Shown: positions 8,662 through 17,412 of the stretch, one piece after another
Position numbering within the stretch: position 1 is the stretch's first letter
How the letters are laid out: each line of letters starts with the position of its first letter
NCBI GenBank assembly: GCA_016935635.1
Contig: JAFGQP010000252.1
Span: 1 to 32,199 of the forward strand
Direction of reading: 5' to 3'
Length of the DNA stretch: 32,199 nt
Source: Sedimentisphaerales bacterium
GTDB taxonomy: Bacteria; Planctomycetota; Phycisphaerae; Sedimentisphaerales; Anaerohalosphaeraceae
The notes under the pieces: model-generated
What the model saw: only the letters and a program-made list of their open reading frames with translations
The model's database searches: none
What the model was told of the DNA's origin: nothing
Program-made: the position numbers and the translations under genes

Positions 8662-10416
8662 CTATCGGACAAAAGGGACAGAGAAATTCTCCTGCGGAGT
8701 TTTGGATTGTTCCTGTGCTTCGTTAAGCATATCCCGCAACCGCAGGGATGCCTTGAGGGCATTTTCGGCGATCTCACTAATGCTGCGGCGGTCCGTCTGC
8801 GGCGTTTCGGGCTTTTCGGGCACAAGTGACTGCGGAGCAGCGGGCATTACAGGGGCCGCTGGCGGAGTCCAGGTCTGCTGCGGCTGAGCCGGCATCATCG
8901 GCGGCTGCATCGGCATTGCAGGGGCCTGTGTATATGGCCGCGGAGCCACCGGGGCAGCAGGCATCGCGGGAGCGGCAGCAGCAGGAGTATGACTTGATTC
9001 CGCCGGATGGCTCGTCGCGCGGGACAGTTGAATCTGGCGCTCCAATTTGGATAAGGTTGTATTCAGGGTTTTATAGAAATTACCCTGCGAATAACGGGCT
9101 TCAATCCATTGACGATACTGGCCGGGCTGATACTCGCCATTTTGAATCACCGCACAGAATTCCTCGGCAATCATAAACACATACCGCGAATCCATCCATT
9201 CTTCGGCGCCGGCAAAGCCATGCACCACCGGCTTGACGCCGCAGGCCATAGCCGCCCATACATGGTGTATTCCGGCCGGACTGATGGAGCCATGAACAAA
9301 ATACTGCTTATCACGCAGCCAGCTTTGCAGGTTGGACACGGGACCATCAAAGAAGACCACGCCTTCCAGATTCATCCGCGAGACGGCATTGCGGCAGTAG
9401 CGTTCAATGGCTTTATCCTGAAATTCCCCGGCCAGATACAGACGATAATCCCGGTCGAGATAATTAAGTTTCTGCATACACTGAATCAGGAACATCGGAT
9501 TGTTGCAGGCATTAAAAGGCCCTGCCGCAGCAATACGTTTGCCCCGGCCGCGCTGAGTGAAGGTCCAATCCTGAATATCCAGCGGCTCATCGGTCATCTG
9601 GACATGAGTTTTTTTGTGGATATCGGGTATTTGTTCGGTCAGCATGTCGGCCTGTTCAATGGTTCCACATACCAGCACCTGGTCGATGGTGTTCCAGCAA
9701 ATTGATTTGAGAACCGGGTTATAGACATCCTGGGCCGACAAAATAGCGATTGTCTTCCCTGCGGGCTTGTTCATCGAAAGCTGCCGCAGCATCTGACCCG
9801 CACCAACGATAATACACAAACTTTCACTGGTCTGAGTCAACTGCCTTGGATCCGCTACAGTCAACTGGGTCCTGAAACGCAGGTTCATATAGTCATAGAT
9901 TTGACGGACAGCCGGACCGTCTGTATCTGCGGCCACCGTCACTACTGGACGTTTGGAACGAATGATTTCGAACATCGGGTGCAGAATTTCCTGCTCAGGA
10001 GCCTGTCGGAGCGAACGCAGCAGGCATTCCATGGCTCCGCCTAATGCTTCGCGGTTTAAAAAGACATTGGCTGCCCGATTCAGCACATCCACATTCAGAA
10101 CGCCATGCTGTTCCATGGCATCGAACAGAGCCGCCGCTTCAGCTGGATATCCTTCCTGGAGATAAGTCTCACACAAATTCCATAGAATCTGACCCAATAT
10201 ATCTCCTTCTGCACAGCCGCGAGCCTTCTCCAGCATCTTAATCGCCTCTTGGCCGCGATTCATGCAGAACAAGATCGTTCCAGCGTCGTTCAATGCTTCA
10301 GAGTCATTGGGATTAGTTTGCAGATACGTCCGGATCAATCGTAATGCCTGTTCATGCTGTCCGGCTTCAGCTAACGACATCGCTTGCTGATACATCGGCG
10401 ATTTAGTTTGACTCAT
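8662..10416 (-). CDS. TPR + GT-B (GT4-like) protein lacking the EX7E catalytic pair; first gene of the glycan operon
   Basis: The 584-residue protein has TPRs at about 8-140, a Rossmann-like segment at about 155-270, a GT4-like domain at about 290-460, a Pro/Ala/Met-rich linker at about 471-540, and a helical tail (RRSISEIAENALKASLRLRD). It is clearly homologous to the 481-residue protein at 10675-12120 (shared CNNPMFLIQCM/VKNPMLLLQCM, DRDYRLYLAG/DPDYRLFIAG, AMACGVKPVVHGF/AMACGIRPVIHNF). Where the paralogue has E387-x7-E395, this protein has P380 and A388, so it is probably not an active retaining transferase. It could instead be a structural partner, acceptor-binding subunit or chaperone. 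The ATG has GGAG about 8 nt upstream. A sigma-54 promoter lies 59 nt before the start, making it the first gene of its transcript. Confidence 0.88.
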   Translation of the reverse strand: MSQTKSPMYQQAMSLAEAGQHEQALRLIRTYLQTNPNDSEALNDAGTILFCMNRGQEAIKMLEKARGCAEGDILGQILWNLCETYLQEGYPAEAAALFDAMEQHGVLNVDVLNRAANVFLNREALGGAMECLLRSLRQAPEQEILHPMFEIIRSKRPVVTVAADTDGPAVRQIYDYMNLRFRTQLTVADPRQLTQTSESLCIIVGAGQMLRQLSMNKPAGKTIAILSAQDVYNPVLKSICWNTIDQVLVCGTIEQADMLTEQIPDIHKKTHVQMTDEPLDIQDWTFTQRGRGKRIAAAGPFNACNNPMFLIQCMQKLNYLDRDYRLYLAGEFQDKAIERYCRNAVSRMNLEGVVFFDGPVSNLQSWLRDKQYFVHGSISPAGIHHVWAAMACGVKPVVHGFAGAEEWMDSRYVFMIAEEFCAVIQNGEYQPGQYRQWIEARYSQGNFYKTLNTTLSKLERQIQLSRATSHPAESSHTPAAAAPAMPAAPVAPRPYTQAPAMPMQPPMMPAQPQQTWTPPAAPVMPAAPQSLVPEKPETPQTDRRSISEIAENALKASLRLRDMLNEAQEQSKTPQENFSVPFVR

Positions 10417-10475
10417 AATTTATCTCCATTTTCAGTCCAGTTTACCAATGACAGACTATGTCGCAAAAATACAGT

Positions 10476-10490
10476 GCAAATCACGTGCCG
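10476..10490 (-). promoter_or_regulatory. Sigma-54 (-24/-12) promoter of the glycan operon
   Basis: Read on the minus strand the site is CGGCAC-GTGAT-TTGC, followed by A. This is one mismatch from the TGGCAC-N5-TTGCA consensus, with the invariant GG and GC exactly spaced. The expected start of transcription is near 10465, giving a leader of about 49 nt before the ATG at 10416. The flgD operon promoter has almost the same geometry. Sigma-54 needs an enhancer-binding activator; one is encoded at 24406-25803. Confidence 0.88.
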
Positions 10491-10674
10491 AAAGGAAAAT
10501 ACCGTGTTTTCAGGGCTTTAAACCCGCATTACTCGCATAGAACATGCAGTTTGTATAAATATCAAACAGGAAATTTTCTCTGAAACTCTGGAAGGCTGAC
10601 TGGTTGTGATCAATTCTCTGCCGACAGAGGCATCTTGGGTATTGCCTGGCAGGAAAAAACCGACTTAATGCGTC
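10491..10674 (-). other. Spacer between flagellar operon end and glycan operon promoter
   Basis: Within the 258-nt gap between the two TPR-GT genes, this upstream part holds no gene that I can support. It has no convincing intrinsic terminator: the best hairpin (CTCTG/CAGAG at about 10616-10629) lacks a T-tract. Read-through from the flagellar operon into the glycan operon is therefore possible. It is also the expected place for activator-binding sites, but no clear palindrome stands out. Confidence 0.5.
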
Positions 10675-12120
10675 TTACTTTTCAGAAATGGTAGTTGACT
10701 GACAAGGACGGCACGGATTGGATTCAAAGGAGGCGAACACTTCATTAACCCGGGCAAGTTGCCGCGTCAGCGGATATCGCCGCTCCACAAACTCCCGATA
10801 TTCCAGGGAGTTATAGTCGTTCGACAGGATATGCCGGCAGAATTCATCAGGAGTATTAAACAAATACCGGTCACCGTAGATTTCGCGAGAACCGGGGAAA
10901 TTGTGAATGACAGGGCGAATTCCGCAGGCCATCGCTTCCAGACAGCCCATTCCCTGGCTTTCAATACAACTGGTTACTGCCAGATAATGCTTGTCGGCCA
11001 GCCAGGAACGAACATCGCTCTGCCAGCCGTCAAAAACGATATGGTCCCGCAAACCAAGCTGGTCAATCTGATAATCGATATAATGTTCCATCAGCAGGTC
11101 CGATTGGTCTCCGGCAATAAACAGCCTGTAGTCCGGATCCTTTTGACACAGATGCGCCATGCATTGCAGCAGGAGCATCGGGTTTTTTACCATCCGCAGG
11201 GATGCAACAAATGCAATATTTTTACCCGGTCGTCGAGATGCAAAGTTGACTTTATCCAGGTTAACACCGTTGGGGATGGTTGCGATTGCCACGCGCTGCT
11301 GGATATCGGGCACCCATTTCTGCAGGGCTTTGAGGACAAAACTATTACCCACCGTGATGAGCAAATCCACATTTTCCCAGCGAATCTGCCGGGGCATTGG
11401 CATATAGGCCTCATAACGATGCAGGCGAATGATAGTGCGGCACACTTTGGGCATTGCCGAGCCTAATTGAGCCAAATTGGTGCACCATTCGAACCACGAC
11501 ATATCGCTCCACTGCATCAAGTCGAACATCTGCCTGGTATCGGTACCATCAAAGACACGCACCTGATACCGGATTCGTGCATAGTCCAGGATATCCCTGA
11601 GAAAGGTGTCGCCGTCGGCACCACAGAAAAACGCGATTTTAGCCCGGCGATGACGAACCTGCTCCTGCATTTTGGCCAACACTTCGCTATCCGGCAATCG
11701 CCTTGAGGCGCGGGTCACCGTCTCCATCGACGCGGCCCAGTCCTGCTGCTGAGCAAATCCAGAGACAATCTGCTCGACCAGAGATTCTTCCAGAAGGCCT
11801 TCGGAAGCCAGCGGTTCGAGCATCTGTACCGCACATTCAGGATGACCTGAAACCAGCCAGGTACGAGCCATATCCAAAGGAATCTGCCGGGGGCAATCCG
11901 GAAACTGCCTTGCCCGCTGAAAATGCTCTAATGCTTCATCATAACGATTCATCGCTGATAACAGCACGCCCGCATCCCGCCAGACGGTTCCGGAGGCAGG
12001 ACGCGCCTGAATGGAATGCTGAATCATCCGGAGCGTTTCATCCGTGCGGCCTTCGGCAATCAGCCGGCCGGCCTGGCGAATCAGCGAAGAATCAGAATTG
12101 TGGAATGAGGGTAAATTCAT
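10675..12120 (-). CDS. TPR + GT4-family glycosyltransferase, last gene of the flagellar operon
   Basis: The 481-residue cytoplasmic protein has TPR-like helices at about 10-150. A GT-B fold follows, with an N-terminal Rossmann half at about 160-285 and a GT4-type C-terminal half at about 298-460. The C-terminal half has GKNIAFVASLRMVKNPMLLL, YRLFIAGD, HIVFDGW and the retaining-transferase motif E387-SQGMGCL-E395 followed by AMACGIRPVIH. It is therefore likely to be catalytic, transferring a sugar from a nucleotide donor. It begins 12 nt after flgL, without a good SD, and continues the hook/filament-cap transcript. This position, where many bacteria keep csrA or fliW, suggests that it modifies a flagellar protein. 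The 584-residue paralogue downstream has lost the Glu pair, so the two may form an active/inactive pair. Confidence 0.9.
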   Translation of the reverse strand: MNLPSFHNSDSSLIRQAGRLIAEGRTDETLRMIQHSIQARPASGTVWRDAGVLLSAMNRYDEALEHFQRARQFPDCPRQIPLDMARTWLVSGHPECAVQMLEPLASEGLLEESLVEQIVSGFAQQQDWAASMETVTRASRRLPDSEVLAKMQEQVRHRRAKIAFFCGADGDTFLRDILDYARIRYQVRVFDGTDTRQMFDLMQWSDMSWFEWCTNLAQLGSAMPKVCRTIIRLHRYEAYMPMPRQIRWENVDLLITVGNSFVLKALQKWVPDIQQRVAIATIPNGVNLDKVNFASRRPGKNIAFVASLRMVKNPMLLLQCMAHLCQKDPDYRLFIAGDQSDLLMEHYIDYQIDQLGLRDHIVFDGWQSDVRSWLADKHYLAVTSCIESQGMGCLEAMACGIRPVIHNFPGSREIYGDRYLFNTPDEFCRHILSNDYNSLEYREFVERRYPLTRQLARVNEVFASFESNPCRPCQSTTISEK

Positions 12121-12132
12121 CGGGTCTGCTGA

Positions 12133-13320
12133 TTATTCCATAAAATCCAGAAATGACATGGAAAACATTTTGGATGCCACCTTCAGCGACATCTGATAAA
12201 GCACTTCATAACGTGCCAGATCGATGGCAACCTGTGAAATATCGGCGTCCTGCATGCGGCTGATGTCCTCTTCGGTGTTGAGCTTCATTTCTTCGATGCT
12301 GTCTCTCAGGGCAGTCAGGGTCTGCACACGACCACCGACAATTGGAAAAGACCGCGTCAGTTTCTGTTCCACCACCTTCATTTCATTGACGACATCGTTG
12401 AGCATCTCTTTCAACTGTGCTTCCGGAATACTCTCTACATTTTTAAGCAGGTCACGGGCACTGATCAGGCTATTGAAGATGTCATAGGTCCCCGACATAC
12501 GAATAGGTTCTGTACCAGCCTGTGTCAAGGTGGTTGTATCCAGATACAAGACCTCGCCGGTCTGTGAATTAACTACCGGCAAATTCGTTTCTGTTCCGGC
12601 GGCATTGACCCAGCTTTGCCCGCCGTCGATGGACAGCTGCCAACTGCCGGCACTGCCCTGCACCTGAAGATAGATATCGCCGCGGGCCGTGCTGGTGCCA
12701 GTGCCGATCTGAATGCCGGTTTGTCCGTAAAATACGGGAGTATCCCGGTTGTCGGGAGAAAACAAAGTCGAACCCACCAGTACCGCCGACATCTCAACCC
12801 CATTGGCCACAGTGACTTTCTTTTCCTCATTGCTTCCCTGATAGTTGACGCGGGTTACTTCGCCCGAAGCATTGCGCTCCATCGTATAGGGAACCGCAGA
12901 ATCTTTGGCGCCGGCGAAAAGGCTTTGTCCCAGCCGCTGGGTATTGGCTAATGAGACCAGTTGCTCCAGAGCATTGTTTAAATCCGCAGCCAGCGTCTGA
13001 CGAAGCTGGTCGCCGGTCGTGCCGGACATGATCGAAGTCAGCGATTCTCTCGCACTGGCCAGTTCACTGCTCATGCTCTGCAGCACTGAAGAGCTTAATT
13101 CCAGCACACTGGTCACTTCATCCAGACTTTCGATGTACTGGGTTTTACTGCGGTTGTCACTTAAGAGTCCAAGAATCTGGTTGGTCAGGCTGGGATTGTC
13201 TGAAACCCGGTTTACATCCTGTCCGGTACCAGCTCTTTCCTGAAGCTGCGCCAGTTTTGATGAATGATAATTGATGGCCCAGCTTGAACTTTTATAAATT
13301 GCATCCAGTGAATAACTCAT
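12133..13320 (-). CDS. flgL: Flagellar hook-filament junction protein FlgL (HAP3)
   Basis: The 395-residue protein has flagellin-like ends. The N-terminal helix (SSSWAINYHSSKLAQLQERAGTGQDVNRVSDNPS) and the C-terminal helix (DADISQVAIDLARYEVLYQMSLKVASKMF...FL) would pack as the coiled-coil core of the junction zone. FlgL forms the second of two adapter rings between hook and filament after export by the flagellar type III system. The ATG is preceded by AGGA with 6-nt spacing. It lies 18 nt after flgK and 12 nt before the TPR-GT gene. The length is within the usual range. Confidence 0.93.
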   Translation of the reverse strand: MSYSLDAIYKSSSWAINYHSSKLAQLQERAGTGQDVNRVSDNPSLTNQILGLLSDNRSKTQYIESLDEVTSVLELSSSVLQSMSSELASARESLTSIMSGTTGDQLRQTLAADLNNALEQLVSLANTQRLGQSLFAGAKDSAVPYTMERNASGEVTRVNYQGSNEEKKVTVANGVEMSAVLVGSTLFSPDNRDTPVFYGQTGIQIGTGTSTARGDIYLQVQGSAGSWQLSIDGGQSWVNAAGTETNLPVVNSQTGEVLYLDTTTLTQAGTEPIRMSGTYDIFNSLISARDLLKNVESIPEAQLKEMLNDVVNEMKVVEQKLTRSFPIVGGRVQTLTALRDSIEEMKLNTEEDISRMQDADISQVAIDLARYEVLYQMSLKVASKMFSMSFLDFME

Positions 13321-13338
13321 GTATTTTCCTGTATGACA

Positions 13339-15366
13339 CTACGAGATTATGGTAATCAGGTTTTTGAGTGAATCCGAGATGGTATTCAGGTATTTCGACA
13401 TCGCCTGAAACAGGCGTTCATAAACCATCATTTGCATCGCCTGGTCGTTGATATCCACTCCGCTGACCTCATCGCGCTGTGATTCCAGGCTCTTTTTGAT
13501 TCCCTGAGCATTATCATACTGCATCTGAGTAAAAGAAATGGAATTACCGACACTGACTGTCATATTGCGGTAATATTCCTTGGTGGAAAATCCTCCCAGA
13601 GCAGAAGATGCCGTATCACCCAACTGGGCAATGGCCACAGCATTGGCATTATCACTTTGTTCCACACTGCGGGACACGGCAATTCGGCTGGCAGAACGAA
13701 CAATGTCATCGGCCAGGGTGATCGTCGAGGCATCATTGCCGGCAAAAAAACAATTCAGTCCCGCCGCAGCCAGAAAACCGGTAGTGTCTGAGTTGGCCAG
13801 CGCATTAATTGTGAATTCATCTCCGTCATTCAGGTAACCGGGACTGACACCATTTGCACTCAGACTGACTTTAATTCCGTTTTCAACCAGCATTTCCGTC
13901 CCGCCCTGATACCCATCGCCGATATTAAGCGAGGCGATCGTGGCGCCGGAACCGTCCTGAATGACCAGATCCATCACGCCGGTACCAATGGCACAGGTCT
14001 GGCCCGGCGGGCTGGTGTTGACGGTGCAGGTATAATCCTGATTGACTGAGCCGGTATAAAGACCGGATATCTGAATTGCCGGCGCCGCCTGATTGGCCGC
14101 TGCGCCTGCCCCGGCCAGCGGATTGGGACTATACCCTGTCGGCTCCAGGGTTACGCCCGGCAGAAAATCAAATTCATAACCTTCATTTGCCACAATCTGG
14201 AGTTTTCCGGTATGCACTCCCGTATTGTCTTCCAGTCCTGGAATCAGGGCAAGATCATCGGCAACCGACTGCAGCGTGCTGCTGGCATCAATGGTTACGG
14301 CATGGCGCGTTACAGAGCCATCCGGAGCGATCACCCGAACATACATGGTCCCCGCATTGACGGGAGGGTCGAATTCGGTCACACTGGACTGCCCCATGGT
14401 CCAGCCGGTCAGGCTGGTGAAAGAACCGTCAGACCCAACACCCTGAACGTGAATTTTATTGGTTTCGGAAACAATCGTCTGGGCCAGAGCGTTCAACTGA
14501 TCCAGGATATCGCTCAACAGGGTATTGTGCAGGGAGAATAATCCGCCTAGGCTGCCTCCGGTTACCGTATCCTGAACCTGTTCGGTGCCGCTGATGGCAA
14601 TCACCATATCATAATGACTCTCATCCTGCTGAAGATAGACCTCAATCGGGGTGGTATTCGATCCAACCACAAGGGGAATATCCGAAAGAACAACATCCAC
14701 CAACCCATATTCTTTTTTGATGACTTCCACTCCTGCCAGCCGGTTCAGGTCGATCACAAGCTTGTCACGCTGATCCATCATATTGCTGGCATCAAAACCG
14801 CGTACCTGCTGGGTGTAAATAATCTTATTCATATTGGCAATCTGGGCAGACAGCTCATTAATTTCCAAAACCGTGGACTGAGCCTCGGTGTAAGTACTGT
14901 CCTGAAGATTATTGACCACGGATGCGACATTACGGAATTGATTGGTCAGCGTCTGTGCCGCTGACACCACGGAGCTTTGCAGGGTAATATCCGTGGGCCG
15001 TAAAGACAAATCATAAAAGGCGTTATAAAAATTGTCCATCGCCGTACTGATACCCGGCGTTGACAGTTCCGCCAGCGCACTTTCAATACTGCGAAGCGAC
15101 TCCATCTGGCGGTTCAACGAGGACATGGATGCGTCCTGCGTGAGAATCTGGTCTTCAATCAGCGTGTTGATTCTACGAACAATGCCGGTAAAATCAACGC
15201 CCTGCCCCAGTAGAAATCCGCCGGTGTAGGATGCATCGGCCGGACGAAGATCAATGTCCTGACGATGATAGCCTTCGGTCGCGGCATTGGCAATATTGTT
15301 GCCGATCACATCCAGCGCCCGCTGAGCCGTCCGTATTCCACTGATTCCTATTTCATATCCAGCCAT
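13339..15366 (-). CDS. flgK: Flagellar hook-associated protein FlgK (HAP1)
   Basis: The 675-residue protein opens with the rod/hook-family N-terminus (GISGIRTAQRALDVIGNNIANAATEGYHRQDI). It closes with the matching C-terminus (SGVDINDQAMQMMVYERLFQAMSKYLNTISDSLKNL). The central portion is long and rich in Thr, Ser and Gly, as expected for the surface-exposed domains of FlgK. It forms the first hook-filament adapter ring and is exported with its chaperone FlgN, encoded just upstream. The ATG has AGGGAA about 6 nt upstream and lies 8 nt after the flgN stop codon. Confidence 0.95.
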   Translation of the reverse strand: MAGYEIGISGIRTAQRALDVIGNNIANAATEGYHRQDIDLRPADASYTGGFLLGQGVDFTGIVRRINTLIEDQILTQDASMSSLNRQMESLRSIESALAELSTPGISTAMDNFYNAFYDLSLRPTDITLQSSVVSAAQTLTNQFRNVASVVNNLQDSTYTEAQSTVLEINELSAQIANMNKIIYTQQVRGFDASNMMDQRDKLVIDLNRLAGVEVIKKEYGLVDVVLSDIPLVVGSNTTPIEVYLQQDESHYDMVIAISGTEQVQDTVTGGSLGGLFSLHNTLLSDILDQLNALAQTIVSETNKIHVQGVGSDGSFTSLTGWTMGQSSVTEFDPPVNAGTMYVRVIAPDGSVTRHAVTIDASSTLQSVADDLALIPGLEDNTGVHTGKLQIVANEGYEFDFLPGVTLEPTGYSPNPLAGAGAAANQAAPAIQISGLYTGSVNQDYTCTVNTSPPGQTCAIGTGVMDLVIQDGSGATIASLNIGDGYQGGTEMLVENGIKVSLSANGVSPGYLNDGDEFTINALANSDTTGFLAAAGLNCFFAGNDASTITLADDIVRSASRIAVSRSVEQSDNANAVAIAQLGDTASSALGGFSTKEYYRNMTVSVGNSISFTQMQYDNAQGIKKSLESQRDEVSGVDINDQAMQMMVYERLFQAMSKYLNTISDSLKNLITIIS

Positions 15367-15374
15367 AATGTTCC

Positions 15375-15896
15375 CTACATTCGCATACTGATAATCGGCT
15401 GATGGACCTCACGCCGGGTCTGCCCATAAGAGGTATAGGTCAGGGTCTGATTCCGTTTCCCGATAATGCCCTCCAGAATTGTCCGATTCAGGCGTTCACA
15501 TTCCCGTAAAAGCTGTTCGGTGGCACAATGCTCCAGAGATAAGCGGTTCATCAATTCCTTCAGAAGCCGCTGTTTAGGGAGCAAGGCGGTTTTTTGTTCC
15601 GGCATGAGATACTGCCCGACGCGCGTCAGATTTACTTCCTCCGGTCGGCATTCCAGAATACGGGAAAACGCATGGCATATCTGCTGTTGACGGCTATCGG
15701 CCTGCTCACGCTGTGCAGCCGCAAGCGGCAATATCTCCTGCATCTGCCGCAACGCCTGCTCATCCCTACGGATGACCGCAGCGCGCAGCTGATTTAACTG
15801 TTCCAGCATCTGGCGAACAGATTGAGCACGTTCATCCAGAAACGCCATCAGCTCCTCGGCACTCTGACTCAGATTGGATCGCTGGATCTCGGTCAT
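15375..15896 (-). CDS. flgN: Flagellar export chaperone FlgN
   Basis: The 173-residue all-helical protein has long amphipathic helices (AEELMAFLDERAQSVRQMLEQL, LRAAVIRRDEQALRQMQEIL). It ends with a short extended tail (TLTYTSYGQTRRE) resembling the FlgN family C-terminus that binds FlgK/FlgL. FlgN keeps the hook-associated proteins unfolded and delivers them to the export gate. Its ATG overlaps the stop of the rod-binding gene by 4 nt (ATGA), and flgK follows directly. Sequence alone is moderately diagnostic, but the position makes the call firm. Confidence 0.85.
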   Translation of the reverse strand: MTEIQRSNLSQSAEELMAFLDERAQSVRQMLEQLNQLRAAVIRRDEQALRQMQEILPLAAAQREQADSRQQQICHAFSRILECRPEEVNLTRVGQYLMPEQKTALLPKQRLLKELMNRLSLEHCATEQLLRECERLNRTILEGIIGKRNQTLTYTSYGQTRREVHQPIISMRM

Positions 15897-16264
15897 ACAC
15901 CCTCATTCAGACCTGCCGCCGCATCGGTCGGCAGATTCATCTGCTGCGCTATCTGCTGATAGATAGACTTCCATAATCCCACCCCTCCCTGCTCACTGAC
16001 CAGATCGCTCATCTGCGACCAGTACAGGCTCTGAATTTGCTCGCCGCCAGCATCTTCGGATTCCTCGTCCTCCTCTGTATCCATTTGTTCAATATTCTGC
16101 TGAGCCTGCTTGAACATCTGGTGCAGAAGCACTCCTTCAAATTGTCTGGCAACTTCCTGGAGTTTTTCCCCGGCCGGATTCTGTGATGCCGTCCGCTGGA
16201 TATCCTGCAGGCCGGCAGGCTCAGGCAATTGACCGGGATTCGATATTGCAAATAAATCCATCAT
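15893..16264 (-). CDS. flgJ: Rod-binding protein, FlgJ N-terminal domain only
   Basis: The 123-residue protein carries the FlgJ rod-cap domain signature, seen as ARQFEGVLLHQMFKQAQQNIEQM followed after an acidic insert (TEEDEESEDAGGEQ) by QSLYWSQMSDLVSEQGGVGLWKSIYQQ. It has no muramidase domain, as in many bacteria outside the gamma/beta-proteobacteria, so a separate wall hydrolase would be needed for rod passage. The start is ATGATG; the first ATG (16264) has AGAGG with 6-nt spacing. It lies 12 nt after flgI and overlaps flgN by 4 nt. Confidence 0.88.
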   Translation of the reverse strand: MMDLFAISNPGQLPEPAGLQDIQRTASQNPAGEKLQEVARQFEGVLLHQMFKQAQQNIEQMDTEEDEESEDAGGEQIQSLYWSQMSDLVSEQGGVGLWKSIYQQIAQQMNLPTDAAAGLNEGV

Positions 16265-16276
16265 CTTTATCCTCTT

Positions 16277-17389
16277 TTACATCATTTCCAGCCTGGCTTG
16301 CAATGCCCCGGCCCGCTTTAAGGCATCAAAAATGGCAATCAGGTCACGCGGAGAGGCCCCAATGGAATTCAGCGCCTGGGCCAGTTCCTCGACGGTTACC
16401 GTTTTAGGCAGGGCAATCAGGGCGCCTTCCTTTTCTTCAATCGCCAGCGAGGTCTCATCCACAACAGCCGTTGTGGCCCCTTCCGTAAACGGCGTGGTCG
16501 GCTGCGATACATTTTTCTGCTCTTTGACTTTGACGACGAGGCTGCCCTGGGCAACCGCTGTTTCCTTGATCGTGACATTGCCGCCGACGACAATCGTGCC
16601 GGTGCGCTCATTAATGACAACTACCGCCGGCACATCCACTTCGACATCCGTTTGAACGATACCGTCCAAAAATGTAATTTCCTGTCCGGGTGCCACATCA
16701 TCCGGCACAAAAATACGGACTGAGCCGGGATCTTCGGCAATGGCCATGCCGGGATATTGATCTGATACCGCCTTTCGAATGCGTTCTGCAGTTGTAAAAT
16801 TCGCCTGTCGAAGGCTCAGCACAATACTGCGTTTGCTGCCAATAACCTGCACAAATTCGGACAGTTCAGAGCGTTCCACAATGGCCCCGCTTGGAATACG
16901 CCCGACAGTGGGATGGTTTTTTGAGGCTTTGGTCCCGGTTTTACCTTCCACCGTCCATGAGGACGTTGAAATCGAGGCCACCCGCGCCACCGCATAGACT
17001 TCTCCATCAAGCCCTTTCAATTCCGTCGCCAGCAGCATTCCACCCTGAAGACTTTTGGCGTCGCCCAGCGACGAAATCGTAATATCAATTACCCCCCCTT
17101 CCCGATCCCACGGTCCCAGCTCTGTAGTCACCATAACCAGCGCAATATTCGATGATCGCAGCAAAGCCGGCGTGAAGGTTGTATCTCCTTCGCGTCTGAG
17201 CAGGCTGGTCAAAAGCTGTGCACTGGGAAGGGCGCTGTCGCCGGTACCATTCAATCCAACCACCAGCCCGGTTCCCATCAGCGGGTTTCCGCGAACTCCC
17301 TGAATATCGCAGATATCCCCAATCCGAGCAGCCCGGGCAGCCGGCAGAAAACAGGCTACCAGCAGTAGTAATCGTGCCATCGTTCTCAT
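16277..17389 (-). CDS. flgI: Flagellar P-ring protein FlgI
   Basis: The 370-residue protein has an N-terminal signal peptide (MARLLLLVACFLPAARA) and the highly conserved FlgI body: RIGDICDIQGVRGNPLMGTGLVVGLNGTGDS, VMVTTELGPWDREG, and the ending LAQALNSIGASPRDLIAIFDALKRAGALQARLEMM. FlgI polymerises in the periplasm into the P-ring around the rod. Its presence with FlgH indicates a Gram-negative type envelope with peptidoglycan or periplasmic anchoring. The ATG has GAGAGGA about 5 nt upstream. It lies 23 nt after flgH. Confidence 0.96.
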   Translation of the reverse strand: MRTMARLLLLVACFLPAARAARIGDICDIQGVRGNPLMGTGLVVGLNGTGDSALPSAQLLTSLLRREGDTTFTPALLRSSNIALVMVTTELGPWDREGGVIDITISSLGDAKSLQGGMLLATELKGLDGEVYAVARVASISTSSWTVEGKTGTKASKNHPTVGRIPSGAIVERSELSEFVQVIGSKRSIVLSLRQANFTTAERIRKAVSDQYPGMAIAEDPGSVRIFVPDDVAPGQEITFLDGIVQTDVEVDVPAVVVINERTGTIVVGGNVTIKETAVAQGSLVVKVKEQKNVSQPTTPFTEGATTAVVDETSLAIEEKEGALIALPKTVTVEELAQALNSIGASPRDLIAIFDALKRAGALQARLEMM

Positions 17390-17412
17390 AAAATCCTCTC
17401 GTACAGCCCTGT

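Noticed and set aside
10616-10629. Hairpin after the TPR-GT gene as a terminator
   Set aside because: The stem is only 5 bp and no T-tract follows on the minus strand.
12688-12702. TGGCAC-N5 sequence inside flgL as a sigma-54 site
   Set aside because: The -12 part reads CGGC rather than TTGC, and it is inside a coding region.
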